This document shows positions 52,915-61,413 of a stretch of 64,000 nt of DNA, piece by piece. How positions within the stretch are numbered: the first letter of the stretch is position 1; each line of letters opens with the position of its first letter. Position numbers and translations under genes: made by a program. Origin of the DNA: Limibacter armeniacum (GTDB taxonomy: Bacteria > Bacteroidota > Bacteroidia > Cytophagales > Flammeovirgaceae); assembly GCF_036880985.1 (NCBI RefSeq), contig NZ_JBAJNO010000008.1:2233500-2297499 (forward strand), read 5' to 3'. The notes under the pieces are model-generated. The model worked only from the letters and a program-made list of their open reading frames with translations, was not told the origin of the DNA and searched no databases.

Positions 52915-54129
52915 TCATTGTACCTTGATTTCTTTTGAGATCAGGGTCTGACCGGCAATTTCACCTTCTGTTAGATGATAAAATGTAGCGTTTATATATA
53001 CATCCAGCAGTTGAGTTCCTTTTTGCTTGGCAGTTGCATTCAAGTCCCATTGCTTGATAGGTGTAAAACCTGAAGACAATGCTGGTTTAGAAACTTGAAT
53101 TTGACCTGATTTGTTTTTGACATCTATGCTGACATCTTTTCTCAGGCTAATACCATGCTTTTTGAAAAGGGCAAGGATTTCATTTTTCTGTTTGCTGAAT
53201 TTGTCCAGCCTATTTTGAAAACGCTGTTTGTTTTCTTGAATGGTTATAAGTTCACTTTCTATCTGCCCCAAAAAATTTGCAATGGCATCAATGTTTTCTT
53301 CAAAAGACGCCTTCTTGTATTTCAATACCTTATCAGCCTGTTGGATTAGAATTTTGTCATAAATGATATCCTGAAGGTTTACATAGAAATGGTTGAGTTC
53401 TTTTCCATTCCAAGTGAATTCATCCTCCCTGTATTTATTGTATTTATTCTCAAATGAATACATACAATTCTTTAAGCCTTGAGCTGATTCAAATAGTGTA
53501 TTGGTTGCATCCTGTAGTTGGCTTAACAGTAGTTGTCCTCTAGGTGCATCTATGGTTTGGGCTTCACTCTCCTCCAAGAAATACAACATTTCTTCGATTG
53601 CCCCAGCAACATTTTCATAACTCGCTTTGTGCGTTTGCTGAAAGTGTTTCAGTTTTGAAAGTCCCATCCTGATCTGATAATGTTCGGTGCTTTTATCAGC
53701 CTGAACGTTTTCTACAGGTACATAAGAAGCCAAGTTATATTGGTTGTCAATGGACTGGATGTCTTCAAGCATTTGACGCAGTGCGTATACAATATCATCT
53801 CGTTCTACAGAGGTGTTGTCCCAGATTTCTGTAGTTCGCATTTCAACATCAGAAATTTCACTCTCCAACTCAGCAATTGTTTTGTCAATGTTTTTGATGT
53901 CGAGTGAGGGAGCTGTTATGCTAAACTGAAAAGCACCTGTCGAAACTTCCTGACCCACCTGCAAAACGAGGTTTTTCTTTACATAATCAAGAATGGGTTG
54001 CACCTTTTGTTTGCGCTTTTGCGCTTCAAAGTTCTTGTAGTAATTCCAAGTGAAGAATCCTCCTACAAGCAGCACAATAACTCCAATGGCAATTCCAATA
54101 TATTTTTGATGTTGCTTCTGAATTTGCAT
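52915..54129 (-). CDS. Membrane-anchored coiled-coil protein of unknown function
   Basis: A 404-residue protein. A single membrane helix near the N-terminus (YIGIAIGVIVLLVGGFFTWNYY, residues 10-31) is followed by KR-rich sequence, a small domain, then long helical and coiled-coil stretches (about 80-330) and a beta-rich end with ISKEIKVQ. The layout, a short cytoplasmic N-terminus and a long periplasmic body, suggests an envelope scaffold. No family was recognised. It has a good TTG-21-TAGTTTTG promoter. Confidence 0.55.
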   Translation of the reverse strand: MQIQKQHQKYIGIAIGVIVLLVGGFFTWNYYKNFEAQKRKQKVQPILDYVKKNLVLQVGQEVSTGAFQFSITAPSLDIKNIDKTIAELESEISDVEMRTTEIWDNTSVERDDIVYALRQMLEDIQSIDNQYNLASYVPVENVQADKSTEHYQIRMGLSKLKHFQQTHKASYENVAGAIEEMLYFLEESEAQTIDAPRGQLLLSQLQDATNTLFESAQGLKNCMYSFENKYNKYREDEFTWNGKELNHFYVNLQDIIYDKILIQQADKVLKYKKASFEENIDAIANFLGQIESELITIQENKQRFQNRLDKFSKQKNEILALFKKHGISLRKDVSIDVKNKSGQIQVSKPALSSGFTPIKQWDLNATAKQKGTQLLDVYINATFYHLTEGEIAGQTLISKEIKVQ

Positions 54130-54197
54130 AAAAATGGTTTTTAGTCTTTCTGATGCCCATCACAATACACCCTTTCAGACAGGCTGGATGCAATTTG

Positions 54198-54229
54198 CAA
54201 AACTAAGTCAGACAACAGAATAATACCAA
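54198..54229 (-). promoter_or_regulatory. Promoter of the coiled-coil protein gene
   Basis: On the minus strand, TTG (54229-54227), 21 nt, then TAGTTTTG (54205-54198), 69 nt before the start codon. Confidence 0.5.
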
Positions 54230-54286
54230 ATCAGTTGTGATAAAATGGTTTTACCTGTTATAACAGATAATGCCATAAAATAATAA

Positions 54287-54314
54287 TTGTTTTTCGGTTT
54301 CTGTGTTAGTTTTG
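54287..54314 (+). promoter_or_regulatory. Promoter of menE
   Basis: TTG (54287-54289), 17 nt, TAGTTTTG (54307-54314), 35 nt before the ATG. A full match to the Bacteroidota pattern. Confidence 0.55.
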
Positions 54315-54349
54315 TATTTAATCAAGAACCAGCTTAGATATACTCAATA

Positions 54350-55456
54350 ATGATGCAGCAATTAATCATAAAAGGTAAAAGCATATCCTTTAACGATATC
54401 CAAAAAGGAAACTTTGATACAAGTCATTATGATAAATACAGCCAAGATGCCATTCATTTTTGCCATGAATGGTTAAATGGAATAGAAACATTTACCATCA
54501 CAACGTCAGGCTCAACAGGTAAACCAAAACTTATTCAACTAACCCGAAAACAAATGCAGGCAAGTGCCTCAAGTACTGGAAAAGCATTAGGGTTACAAGA
54601 AGGAGATCATGCATTCTGCTGCCTCAATACAAATTATATTGCTGGGATGATGATGCTGGTCCGTGCCATGGAAATAGGGATGGATATTACAGTAGAAGAG
54701 CCTAGCGGAAACCCGCTTGAACAGTTTTCTGTACAGGATAGGTTTGATTTTCTCTCAATGGTTCCGATGCAGGTACAAGCAACTTTGCAAAGTGACAAGC
54801 TTACCAGCATTATGGATAATTCAAAGGCGCTAATTATAGGAGGTGCACCAGCTTCCTTGGAACTGGAAGAGTTGATCAAGCATAAACTCCAACATATAGC
54901 TGTATATGCAACCTATGGTATGACTGAGACTGTTTCTCATATTGCATTGAGGCAGATCAATGGTTCAACACCTTCAGCTGCTTACAAAACACTAGACGGG
55001 GTTGAGTTAGGACAAGACGATCGTGGTTGTCTGACGATTAAAGCCCCCATGAGCAATGATGAGTTACTCTTTACGAATGACTTGGTTGAGTTGATCTCTG
55101 CTGATCAGTTTATTTGGCTAGGCAGGTATGATAATGTGATTAATTCAGGAGGGGTAAAGGTTCAGGCAGAAAAAGTAGAAAAAGCCATTGAAAGCTATTT
55201 AATTGAAGTAGGAGATTCCACTCCATTTTTTGTGGCAGGTATTCCAGATACTAGATTAGGTGAAAAGGTTGTCATATTTGCAGAACAGCAATTTCCAGCC
55301 CTTGACAAAAAAATGCTCACACATCTTTCTGAAATACTTAAAACATATGAACTTCCTAAGGAGGTGATTCTGGTAGATGAATTTGAAAAAACAGAAACAC
55401 AGAAGGTTAGCAGGCGAAAAACAATAGAACTTTATATTCAACAGAACAGCCTTTAA
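54350..55456 (+). CDS. menE: O-succinylbenzoate-CoA ligase (MenE-like AMP-binding enzyme)
   Basis: A 368-residue adenylating enzyme, shorter than usual acyl-CoA ligases but normal for Bacteroidota MenE. The phosphate loop TITTSGSTGKPKLIQLTRKQ is near 48-67, the YATYGMTETVSHIAL core is near 184-198, the GRYDNVINSGGVKVQAEKVE hinge is near 259-278, and SRRKT near the end carries the adenylation-step lysine. It activates o-succinylbenzoate for menaquinone. Other men genes are not adjacent, so a different acyl substrate is possible. Confidence 0.8.
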   Translation: MMQQLIIKGKSISFNDIQKGNFDTSHYDKYSQDAIHFCHEWLNGIETFTITTSGSTGKPKLIQLTRKQMQASASSTGKALGLQEGDHAFCCLNTNYIAGMMMLVRAMEIGMDITVEEPSGNPLEQFSVQDRFDFLSMVPMQVQATLQSDKLTSIMDNSKALIIGGAPASLELEELIKHKLQHIAVYATYGMTETVSHIALRQINGSTPSAAYKTLDGVELGQDDRGCLTIKAPMSNDELLFTNDLVELISADQFIWLGRYDNVINSGGVKVQAEKVEKAIESYLIEVGDSTPFFVAGIPDTRLGEKVVIFAEQQFPALDKKMLTHLSEILKTYELPKEVILVDEFEKTETQKVSRRKTIELYIQQNSL

Positions 55457-55544
55457 GTTAAGTTTAGATTTGATAACAATCTCTCTTTACTTTTTGACAG
55501 AGAAAATAGCTTTTATCCAATGCTGAAAGAAGTATCTTTGCACT

Positions 55545-56801
55545 ATGAAATTTGACAGGTACAGATTAGACGAACGTATCCTGAAGTCCTTGACAGAGGA
55601 AAGGATGATCAGGGCAACAGATATACAGCATAAAGCAATCCCCCATATTTTGGGTGGTGATGACTTGCTTGGTATTGCACAAACCGGTACAGGTAAAACA
55701 GCGGCCTTTGCCATTCCTGTGCTGCACAAGCTGATAAACGGGAAAAGAAAAAAGGGTCTTAGGGTGTTGGTGATGGTGCCAACCCGTGAGCTTGCTAAGC
55801 AGAATGCCGATGCTTTCAGAATGATAGGAAAGCATACAAGAGTAAAGACAACTGCCATTTTTGGTGGTGTAGAACAAGAATCGCAGATCAACACGCTGAA
55901 AAATGGTACAGACGTACTGGTAGCAACTCCAGGACGTATGTTTGACCTGATTAGTCAGGGATATATCACATTTGATGCGGTAGAAACATTGGTAGTCGAT
56001 GAGGCTGACCAGATGTTGGCACATGGCTTCTTGGAAGATATCAAGCAGCTGATGCGTCACCTGCCGAAGGTACGTCAGACATTGTTCTTCTCTGCGACCA
56101 TTGATAAAGAGATCAAGAAACTGGCCTACAAGCTGATTTCTCAGAATGCCATCCGAATTGAAATTGCCCCAGAAAGCCCAATTTCTAAGAATGTTGAGCA
56201 CTGTTTGGCTGAGGTAACGATGGATGAAAAACGTTTTTACCTTGAACAGCTGATCAATGAGCATCCTGACAGTAAAATGATGGTTTTCGTTCGAACAAAA
56301 GTGAGGGCGGAACGTGTCAAGAAAGCGATGGAGCGTGTCGGAATTGAATCTGAAACGATTCATGGTGACAAGGAGCAAACAGAAAGATTAGCTTCATTGA
56401 AAGCATTCAGGGAAGGAAAATCAAGAGTCCTGATTTCTACAGATGTCGCCGCAAGGGGTATTGATATCAAGGGTGTTGAGATCGTAGTCAATTATGACAT
56501 GCCTGACGTTATGGAAAACTATGTTCACCGTGTAGGACGTACGGGACGTGGTGAAGCCAGAGGTCTAGCTGTATCACTTTGCAGTGACGAAGAAAAGGAC
56601 TTGGTGAAGGAAATTGAGGAGTTCTTAGGTCACGTAATTCCAAAACTGAAGAAAGAGGATGTTCACTATGATACAATCCTTGAAAAAGGTAGGGAAAAAG
56701 AAAATGATTGGCGTTCGGTTATAAAGGAAATTGAGCTTTTTGAAGAGGAGCAAAAAGAACGCAAAAAGAAAAAGAAAAATAGAAAGAAACTGAAAAAGTA
56801 A
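55545..56801 (+). CDS. DEAD-box RNA helicase (first of a convergent pair)
   Basis: A 418-residue ATP-dependent RNA helicase. Q-motif region TDIQHKAIPHIL near 25-36, Walker A AQTGTGKT near 45-52, VVDEADQML near 149-157, FSATI (a variant of SAT) near 183-187, and YVHRVGRTGRGE near 325-336. The C-terminal 30 residues are very basic (KERKKKKKNRKKLKK), suited to RNA binding. TATCTTTG lies only 4 nt before the start, so the transcript may be nearly leaderless. It shares a terminator with the opposing DEAD-box gene. Confidence 0.92.
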   Translation: MKFDRYRLDERILKSLTEERMIRATDIQHKAIPHILGGDDLLGIAQTGTGKTAAFAIPVLHKLINGKRKKGLRVLVMVPTRELAKQNADAFRMIGKHTRVKTTAIFGGVEQESQINTLKNGTDVLVATPGRMFDLISQGYITFDAVETLVVDEADQMLAHGFLEDIKQLMRHLPKVRQTLFFSATIDKEIKKLAYKLISQNAIRIEIAPESPISKNVEHCLAEVTMDEKRFYLEQLINEHPDSKMMVFVRTKVRAERVKKAMERVGIESETIHGDKEQTERLASLKAFREGKSRVLISTDVAARGIDIKGVEIVVNYDMPDVMENYVHRVGRTGRGEARGLAVSLCSDEEKDLVKEIEEFLGHVIPKLKKEDVHYDTILEKGREKENDWRSVIKEIELFEEEQKERKKKKKNRKKLKK

Positions 56802-56824
56802 TTCAGTTTGGATTAAAGGCAAAT

Positions 56825-56865
56825 AAAAAACCCCGTGTGATCGAAATGGTCATACGGGGTTTTTA
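56825..56865. terminator. Bidirectional terminator between two DEAD-box genes
   Basis: A 10-bp stem CCCCGTGTGA/TCATACGGGG (one G-T pair) is flanked by A6 and T5. Confidence 0.85.
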
Positions 56866-56868
56866 GTT

Positions 56869-58173
56869 CTAATTTTCAGAAGACTTTCCCTTTGGTTTAT
56901 GAGATGAAGGCTTCTTGTGTGTAGGCTTTTTGGTGTATTTCCTCTTATTTTCTCCGTGTTTTGAACTACCTCCGTTATTCCTGTTTTTGGACGGGAAACT
57001 TCTACGTGCAGGTCTTTTATCGGGAGCGTATTCTGGTCCTTCGCCAATTTCTTTTGGGTTAGGAACCTTTCTGATTTCATTACCAATCAGCTCTTCAATC
57101 TTAGAAAACTTCTGTTGATCCACGGTATTGATCAGCGTAATGGCTTCTCCTTCACGGTTTGCTCTGGCTGTTCTACCCACTCTGTGAACATAATCTTCAG
57201 GGTCATTCGGTACATCGTAATTGATTACCAACTCGATTGTGTCGATATCAATACCCCTTGAGATAACATCAGTAGCAACCAGGATTCTTACTTTTCCAGC
57301 TCGGAATAATCTCAGTACTTCTTCTCGTTCTGATTGGTCAAGGTCTGAACTGATTCCTTCCACCTTAAGTCCTGCTTTCGCAAGCGCATCTCTTACTTCT
57401 TTTACCGCCTTTTTGGTAGAGGTAAAAATCACTGTACTCTCAATGTCATCATCCTGAAGTAGGAATTGGATAATGCCAACCTTTTGCTTGTCATGTACCA
57501 AAAATGCACCTTGGGTTACACCGGCTGCAGGCTTGGAGATGGCAATATTGATTTCTTCAGGGTTATTGAGTGTTTGAGATGCCAGTTTCCTGATCTTAGG
57601 AGGCATAGTAGCAGAAAAAAGCAACGTTTGCCTTTCTTTTGGCATATAACTCGTGATTTCAAGAATGTCATCCAGAAATCCCATGTCCAACATCCTGTCC
57701 GCCTCATCCAGAATAAGTTGCTTCATGTGTGAAAAATCAATTCCTCCTGATCTCAATTGTGAAATCAATTTACCAGGAGTGGCAACCACAACGTCAGCCC
57801 CTTTTTTCAATGCATTTCTTTGGGTCGAGAATGCACCACTGTCACCACCTCCATAAACTGCAATAGAAGACACAGAAGTGAAGTATGAAAATCCTTGCAA
57901 CTGTTGGTCAATCTGTAAGGCAAGCTCACGGGTAGGTACGATGATGACTGTGTGAATGCGTGACTGATCCAGATTGGCTTCCTGAATCTTGTGCAGGGTA
58001 GGTAGTAAGTAAGCAGCTGTTTTGCCTGTACCTGTTTGTGCACAGGCTATCAGATCCTTGTTCTCGAGTATCACTGGTATCGCCAGTTCCTGTATCGGGG
58101 TAGCTTCATTGAAGCCCATGCTGAAAACCCCATCCATCAGGCTTTCATTCAGCTCAAATTCGTCAAATCTCAA
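56869..58173 (-). CDS. DEAD-box RNA helicase (second of a convergent pair), RhlE-like
   Basis: A 434-residue helicase. MRFDEFELNESLMDGVFSMGFNEATPIQELAIP is the Q-motif region. Walker A CAQTGTGKTAAYLLP is near 44-58, LILDEADRMLDMGF near 151-164, LFSATMPPKI near 183-192 and YVHRVGRTARANREG near 324-338. The C-terminal 70 residues are basic and low-complexity (RRSFPSKNRNNGG.., KKPTHKKPSSHKPKGK), as in RhlE proteins. The minus-strand box TACCTTTG at 58209-58202 may be its promoter. Confidence 0.92.
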   Translation of the reverse strand: MRFDEFELNESLMDGVFSMGFNEATPIQELAIPVILENKDLIACAQTGTGKTAAYLLPTLHKIQEANLDQSRIHTVIIVPTRELALQIDQQLQGFSYFTSVSSIAVYGGGDSGAFSTQRNALKKGADVVVATPGKLISQLRSGGIDFSHMKQLILDEADRMLDMGFLDDILEITSYMPKERQTLLFSATMPPKIRKLASQTLNNPEEINIAISKPAAGVTQGAFLVHDKQKVGIIQFLLQDDDIESTVIFTSTKKAVKEVRDALAKAGLKVEGISSDLDQSEREEVLRLFRAGKVRILVATDVISRGIDIDTIELVINYDVPNDPEDYVHRVGRTARANREGEAITLINTVDQQKFSKIEELIGNEIRKVPNPKEIGEGPEYAPDKRPARRSFPSKNRNNGGSSKHGENKRKYTKKPTHKKPSSHKPKGKSSEN

Positions 58174-58479
58174 AATAGTGTATTTATGTTGTTGCCTTGG
58201 GCAAAGGTAGCAGTTAATACTATGAAAAAAAGTTTCAGGTATTGTTTATTAGCCTTCATTTGTCTCAAAAAGGACAAACTAGCAACCAATCAGCCTAAAA
58301 CCAAAGCTAATTTAGTAGTTAGGTTATAATAAAAAAAGAACCCGCAAAACGGATGCGGGTTCCAGCCAAAAGAGAGTTGAGTTCGAAAGTCGGTTAAATT
58401 ACCGTCATTTCTATTTACTGAACTAAGTTCAACAAATGACCTGAACGACGCAGATGTTCAGGCTTAATCATCAATCAGG
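58174..58479. other. Intergenic region with three hairpins
   Basis: These 306 bases hold the start region of the DEAD-box gene on the left. On the right is the 3' untranslated region of the COG0523-like gene, with hairpins at 58419-58432 (TGAAC/GTTCA), about 58441-58463 (CCTGAAC/GTTCAGG) and a terminator at 58331-58362. No gene is visible. Confidence 0.4.
58331..58362 (-). terminator. Terminator of the COG0523-like gene
   Basis: A 9-bp stem GAACCCGCA/TGCGGGTTC; on the minus strand it is followed by seven T. It lies about 120 nt beyond the stop. Confidence 0.8.
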
Positions 58480-59490
58480 TTAAAACCCAATTGGAGAGTT
58501 GTTGTTAATTGAAAGTTTAGAGAGTCTTTCTTGAAGTTTGATTGAAATCATCAGCTCGTCACTGTCGTAGCCGATGTTGTTTAATGCTGCTGATGATAAA
58601 GCATTCTCAATCTTGTTTTTACAGACTGAAATACCTTTCACTACCATCTGATTATTTACAGGAGCAGTGCCTTTATATGGTACAAAGACTACTTGTTTCC
58701 TGATATTGAAGAATGTGTAAGCGTTAGTAACGGTACGTACGACACCAAATACACGATGGATGTTTTTGTATGTTAATAAATGACTGATATGGTCTTGAAA
58801 AGATTCCAGTTCCATAAAGCCCTCGTTGCTGATAACGGCTGTATGTAATCTGCCATTCATCCAGAAATCCTCTGTCTTGTCAATGGCATTTTGGAAATGT
58901 ATCGGATGAAAGGCTTTTCGGTGTTGAGTAAGTAACTGTGGCAGTTGCTCTCCCCTTAAAATTTCAATCGAAGGATTGAGCCCATAGACAGAGTCCAACA
59001 ACAGCTGAAGTTTCAAATTGTCTTCAAACTGATTTTCTGTGAGCAATAGGGTAGTGGCATGGTTCACTTTTTCTATTGCATCTTCATCACCTTTATTCAA
59101 TGCATCAAAAAGATTGTCTGCAGAGGTCAGTAGTATAATTTGTCTTATATCGTAGTAGTCTAAAATTTCTACATCAGTTGAAAGCTCATATAGTACTGAA
59201 GAAGTCTCGCGTGAAACCTCAACATCAACCATGACATGCTTAGACGTTTGCTGTCCATCAATTAAATCATAGAAACCTTGCGTAAAGCTTGTGTCTTTAG
59301 TTGAAAGAATCCATGAATTGGGCAGTAAGTCCGTTTCAATGTCAAAGCTGAAGGTCTCCAATAATGAAGCTTGGTTGGAGAGTACTGTTACCTGTTGTGC
59401 AGACAATACAGAATGCCATTTCCTGAAAAAATTAATCTTATCTGAGTTGTTAATACTCGTCAGAACTGAAATAGGTGACTTCTTATTCAT
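58480..59490 (-). CDS. Degenerate COG0523/CobW-like protein without GTPase motifs
   Basis: A 336-residue protein that follows the COG0523 (CobW/ZNG metallochaperone GTPase) layout. It has an N-terminal strand plus loop PISVLTSINNSDKINFF where GTPases read PVTVLSGFLGAGKTTLL. QIILLTSADNLFDALN is in the position of the VVTVVDA strand, and TTLLLTENQFED where VVLNKTDL stands. LNPSIEILRGEQLPQLL and KAFHPIHFQNAI match the family ALNP and PFHPERF marks. The CxCC zinc motif and P-loop are gone, so it should not hydrolyse GTP. Assignment is by pattern, not by search. Confidence 0.5.
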   Translation of the reverse strand: MNKKSPISVLTSINNSDKINFFRKWHSVLSAQQVTVLSNQASLLETFSFDIETDLLPNSWILSTKDTSFTQGFYDLIDGQQTSKHVMVDVEVSRETSSVLYELSTDVEILDYYDIRQIILLTSADNLFDALNKGDEDAIEKVNHATTLLLTENQFEDNLKLQLLLDSVYGLNPSIEILRGEQLPQLLTQHRKAFHPIHFQNAIDKTEDFWMNGRLHTAVISNEGFMELESFQDHISHLLTYKNIHRVFGVVRTVTNAYTFFNIRKQVVFVPYKGTAPVNNQMVVKGISVCKNKIENALSSAALNNIGYDSDELMISIKLQERLSKLSINNNSPIGF

Positions 59491-59585
59491 TCTAGTTTTA
59501 ATTAATTGAGTGTCTTTTGACCAAAGGCTAAGTCACGGTGATAAAAGTAAGTTTGTTTGTTAGTTTAGTCTGATTTCCGCGACAC

Positions 59586-59617
59586 TGTCCAAATGTCTTT
59601 TACAAAAGCCTTGGACA
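59586..59617. promoter_or_regulatory. Two-layer inverted repeat upstream of the COG0523-like gene
   Basis: TGTCCAA/TTGGACA encloses CTTTT/AAAAG. It lies about 95 nt before the start codon and has no T run. It is an operator candidate. Confidence 0.35.
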
Positions 59618-59758
59618 TCCTTATTACCCACAGTCATTTATTTGCTGTTAGGCATTCACGATATCAAAACACCAACTCAGGTAAGAATAATTCATTTTGG
59701 TATAAAAAAAATGTAAATCAATCACCCTAAAGTACAGAGAATAACTCACAGTCGTTAA

Positions 59759-60502
59759 CTAAATGTGCCTTGCAACGTTGTCACAGATGATTGCAGTGGC
59801 TATTGCAACGTTCAAAGACTCTGCTTGTCCAATTCTAGGAATCGTAATTTTTTTATTGATTTTATCGGAAGTGACCTCTGATATTCCATTCGATTCATTC
59901 CCCATGACTACGATTGCTGGTGCACTTATCTTTGTCTGGTATATATTTTCACCTTCCATGAAAGCGCCATATATAGGGAGACTCTGGTGCTTATCAAGGT
60001 AGGCTGGCAAGTCTACATAGCTTACTTGAATTCTGGTAAACGATCCCATGGTTGCCGAGATCACTTTTGGGTTGTAAACATCGGCAGATTCATGTGAGCA
60101 GATGATTTTTTTGATGCCATACCAGTCTGCTATGCGAATAATGGTTCCGAGGTTTCCTGGATCTCTGACATCATCCAAAGCCAAAACAATTTCATTTTCA
60201 GGTGTCGTGTCTGCTTCCTGCGGGATATGCGCTACAGCAATAGCAGCATCATTTACCTTAAGAGATCCTGCTTGCGTAAGTGCCGTTTCTGTTGACACTT
60301 CCTTTACAGGAACTTTATGGAAGTTGTGGTGCGATTCAAATTCTTCAGCATACTTTTGGGTATAAAAGAGCGCTTCTAACTGTATATCAGAGTTCATCAA
60401 CTCCAAAACACTCTTTCTACCTTCCACGATAAACAGTCCCGACTTTTTACGGTTTTTTTTGAGCTGAAGTCCTCTTGTCTCTTTGATCCAACGTTTATTC
60501 AC
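59759..60502 (-). CDS. SpoU/TrmH family RNA 2'-O-methyltransferase
   Basis: A 247-residue SPOUT-class methyltransferase. A substrate-binding domain (about 1-95, with GLFIVEGRKSVLELMNS) precedes the knotted SAM domain. Its motifs are LDDVRDPGNLGTIIRIADWYG near 109-129, VVMGNESNGIS near 195-205 and IPRIGQAESLNVAIATAII near 220-238. It methylates a ribose in rRNA or tRNA; the exact site cannot be told. The minus-strand box TAACTTTG at 60550-60543 could be its promoter. Confidence 0.9.
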   Translation of the reverse strand: MNKRWIKETRGLQLKKNRKKSGLFIVEGRKSVLELMNSDIQLEALFYTQKYAEEFESHHNFHKVPVKEVSTETALTQAGSLKVNDAAIAVAHIPQEADTTPENEIVLALDDVRDPGNLGTIIRIADWYGIKKIICSHESADVYNPKVISATMGSFTRIQVSYVDLPAYLDKHQSLPIYGAFMEGENIYQTKISAPAIVVMGNESNGISEVTSDKINKKITIPRIGQAESLNVAIATAIICDNVARHI

Positions 60503-60563
60503 TTTTTTAGCTTTATAGTTATGAGCTTTTTTTTGCAGGTTGCAAAGTTAATAGAAAAGGCAT

Positions 60564-60594
60564 AAAAAAAGCGGAGTGTAAGTACTCCGCTTTT
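60564..60594 (-). terminator. Terminator of the outer membrane protein gene
   Basis: The stem GCGGAGT/ACTCCGC; on the minus strand it is followed by T7. It lies 25 nt after the stop at 60619. Confidence 0.8.
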
Positions 60595-60618
60595 GATGAT
60601 TTATGTCTAAGGTAATGA

Positions 60619-61290
60619 TTAGAACCAGTACCCAACTGATACAACCACTTGAGATGTTCTTGAGTCAAACTTATCTTCGTTCGCAAATTGACCAGCTACA
60701 TCTTTCGCAAATCCACTGAAGCTACCTTCGTAACGAACATCAGCGCTCAATTTCCAAAGGTCAACACCAGCACCTACCTGATAGCCCCAAGTAGCTCCTT
60801 TTGACTCTGCTTCAAATGTTTCTGAAGTTTCTTGAGTCATTCTTTGAGCAAAATCTTTAAGTCCATCTTTCAGCATAATGCTTGCAACAGGGCCTAAGTA
60901 TGGTCTGAAGCCGATTGGTCCAGCACCAAATCTCCAACCAATCATGATCGGTACATCCAGACGTTGGATTGAAAGCTCCTCGTTAAATGCCTGAAATGAG
61001 GAAGTGGAACCTAGTTCTTCTACACTGATTTTACCACCCATTTTAGTATAAAGCAATTCAGGTTGAACGTAGATACCAATAATAGGGATCTTAACCTGTG
61101 CTTGCAGACCCAAGTGATAACCTGTTACTGATTCACCTTCTGTAATTTTACCAGCACCGTCGCTAAACGTAATGTCGTCAAACTTGATATTAGAGGAGTT
61201 AAGACCACCTTTGATACCGAATTTTAATTGTGCTTGAGCTGCTGTAGTCATTAACAGCATAGCTAGTACGGCAAAAATAATTCTCTTCAT
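60619..61290 (-). CDS. Outer membrane beta-barrel protein (PorT-like/OMP_b-brl_2)
   Basis: A 223-residue small barrel with signal peptide MKRIIFAVLAMLLMTTAAQAQ and the family opening LKFGIKGGLNSSNIKF. Alternating strands (YVQPELLYTKMGGKI, DVPIMIGWRFG, DVRYEGSF) and a terminal aromatic, SVGYWF, indicate outer membrane insertion. PF13568-type proteins are common in Bacteroidota and their roles are mostly unknown. A minus-strand TAGATTTG box at 61407-61400, just below the OmpA-type gene, suggests its own promoter and a leader of about 100 nt with GC-rich pairing. Confidence 0.8.
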   Translation of the reverse strand: MKRIIFAVLAMLLMTTAAQAQLKFGIKGGLNSSNIKFDDITFSDGAGKITEGESVTGYHLGLQAQVKIPIIGIYVQPELLYTKMGGKISVEELGSTSSFQAFNEELSIQRLDVPIMIGWRFGAGPIGFRPYLGPVASIMLKDGLKDFAQRMTQETSETFEAESKGATWGYQVGAGVDLWKLSADVRYEGSFSGFAKDVAGQFANEDKFDSRTSQVVVSVGYWF

Positions 61291-61399
61291 GGTTTTTAAA
61301 TTGTTTGGTTTTGGCGCCTGTCACCAGCCGATGGGACGCCCGTTAAAAAGTCTTCTCACTAATTGACATTTGAGAATTGTATCATGGCAAATTGCAAGC

Positions 61400-61407
61400 C
61401 AAATCTA
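61400..61407 (-). promoter_or_regulatory. Minus-7 promoter box of the outer membrane protein gene
   Basis: TAGATTTG on the minus strand matches TAnnTTTG. It lies 7 nt after the stop of the upstream OmpA-type gene and about 110 nt before the start codon. The leader includes the GC-rich 61312-61345 segment. Confidence 0.4.
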
Positions 61408-61413
61408 AGTAAG

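Noticed and set aside
52915-54129. PilO-like or other secretion-pilus assembly protein
   Set aside because: An N-terminal membrane helix plus coiled coil is the only resemblance; no pilus genes are near and no ferredoxin-like domain is evident.
55566-56378. 270-codon frame antisense to the first DEAD-box helicase gene
   Set aside because: Its length is striking, but it is fully opposite conserved helicase motifs and reads as a Cys/His/Leu-rich sequence without domain character.
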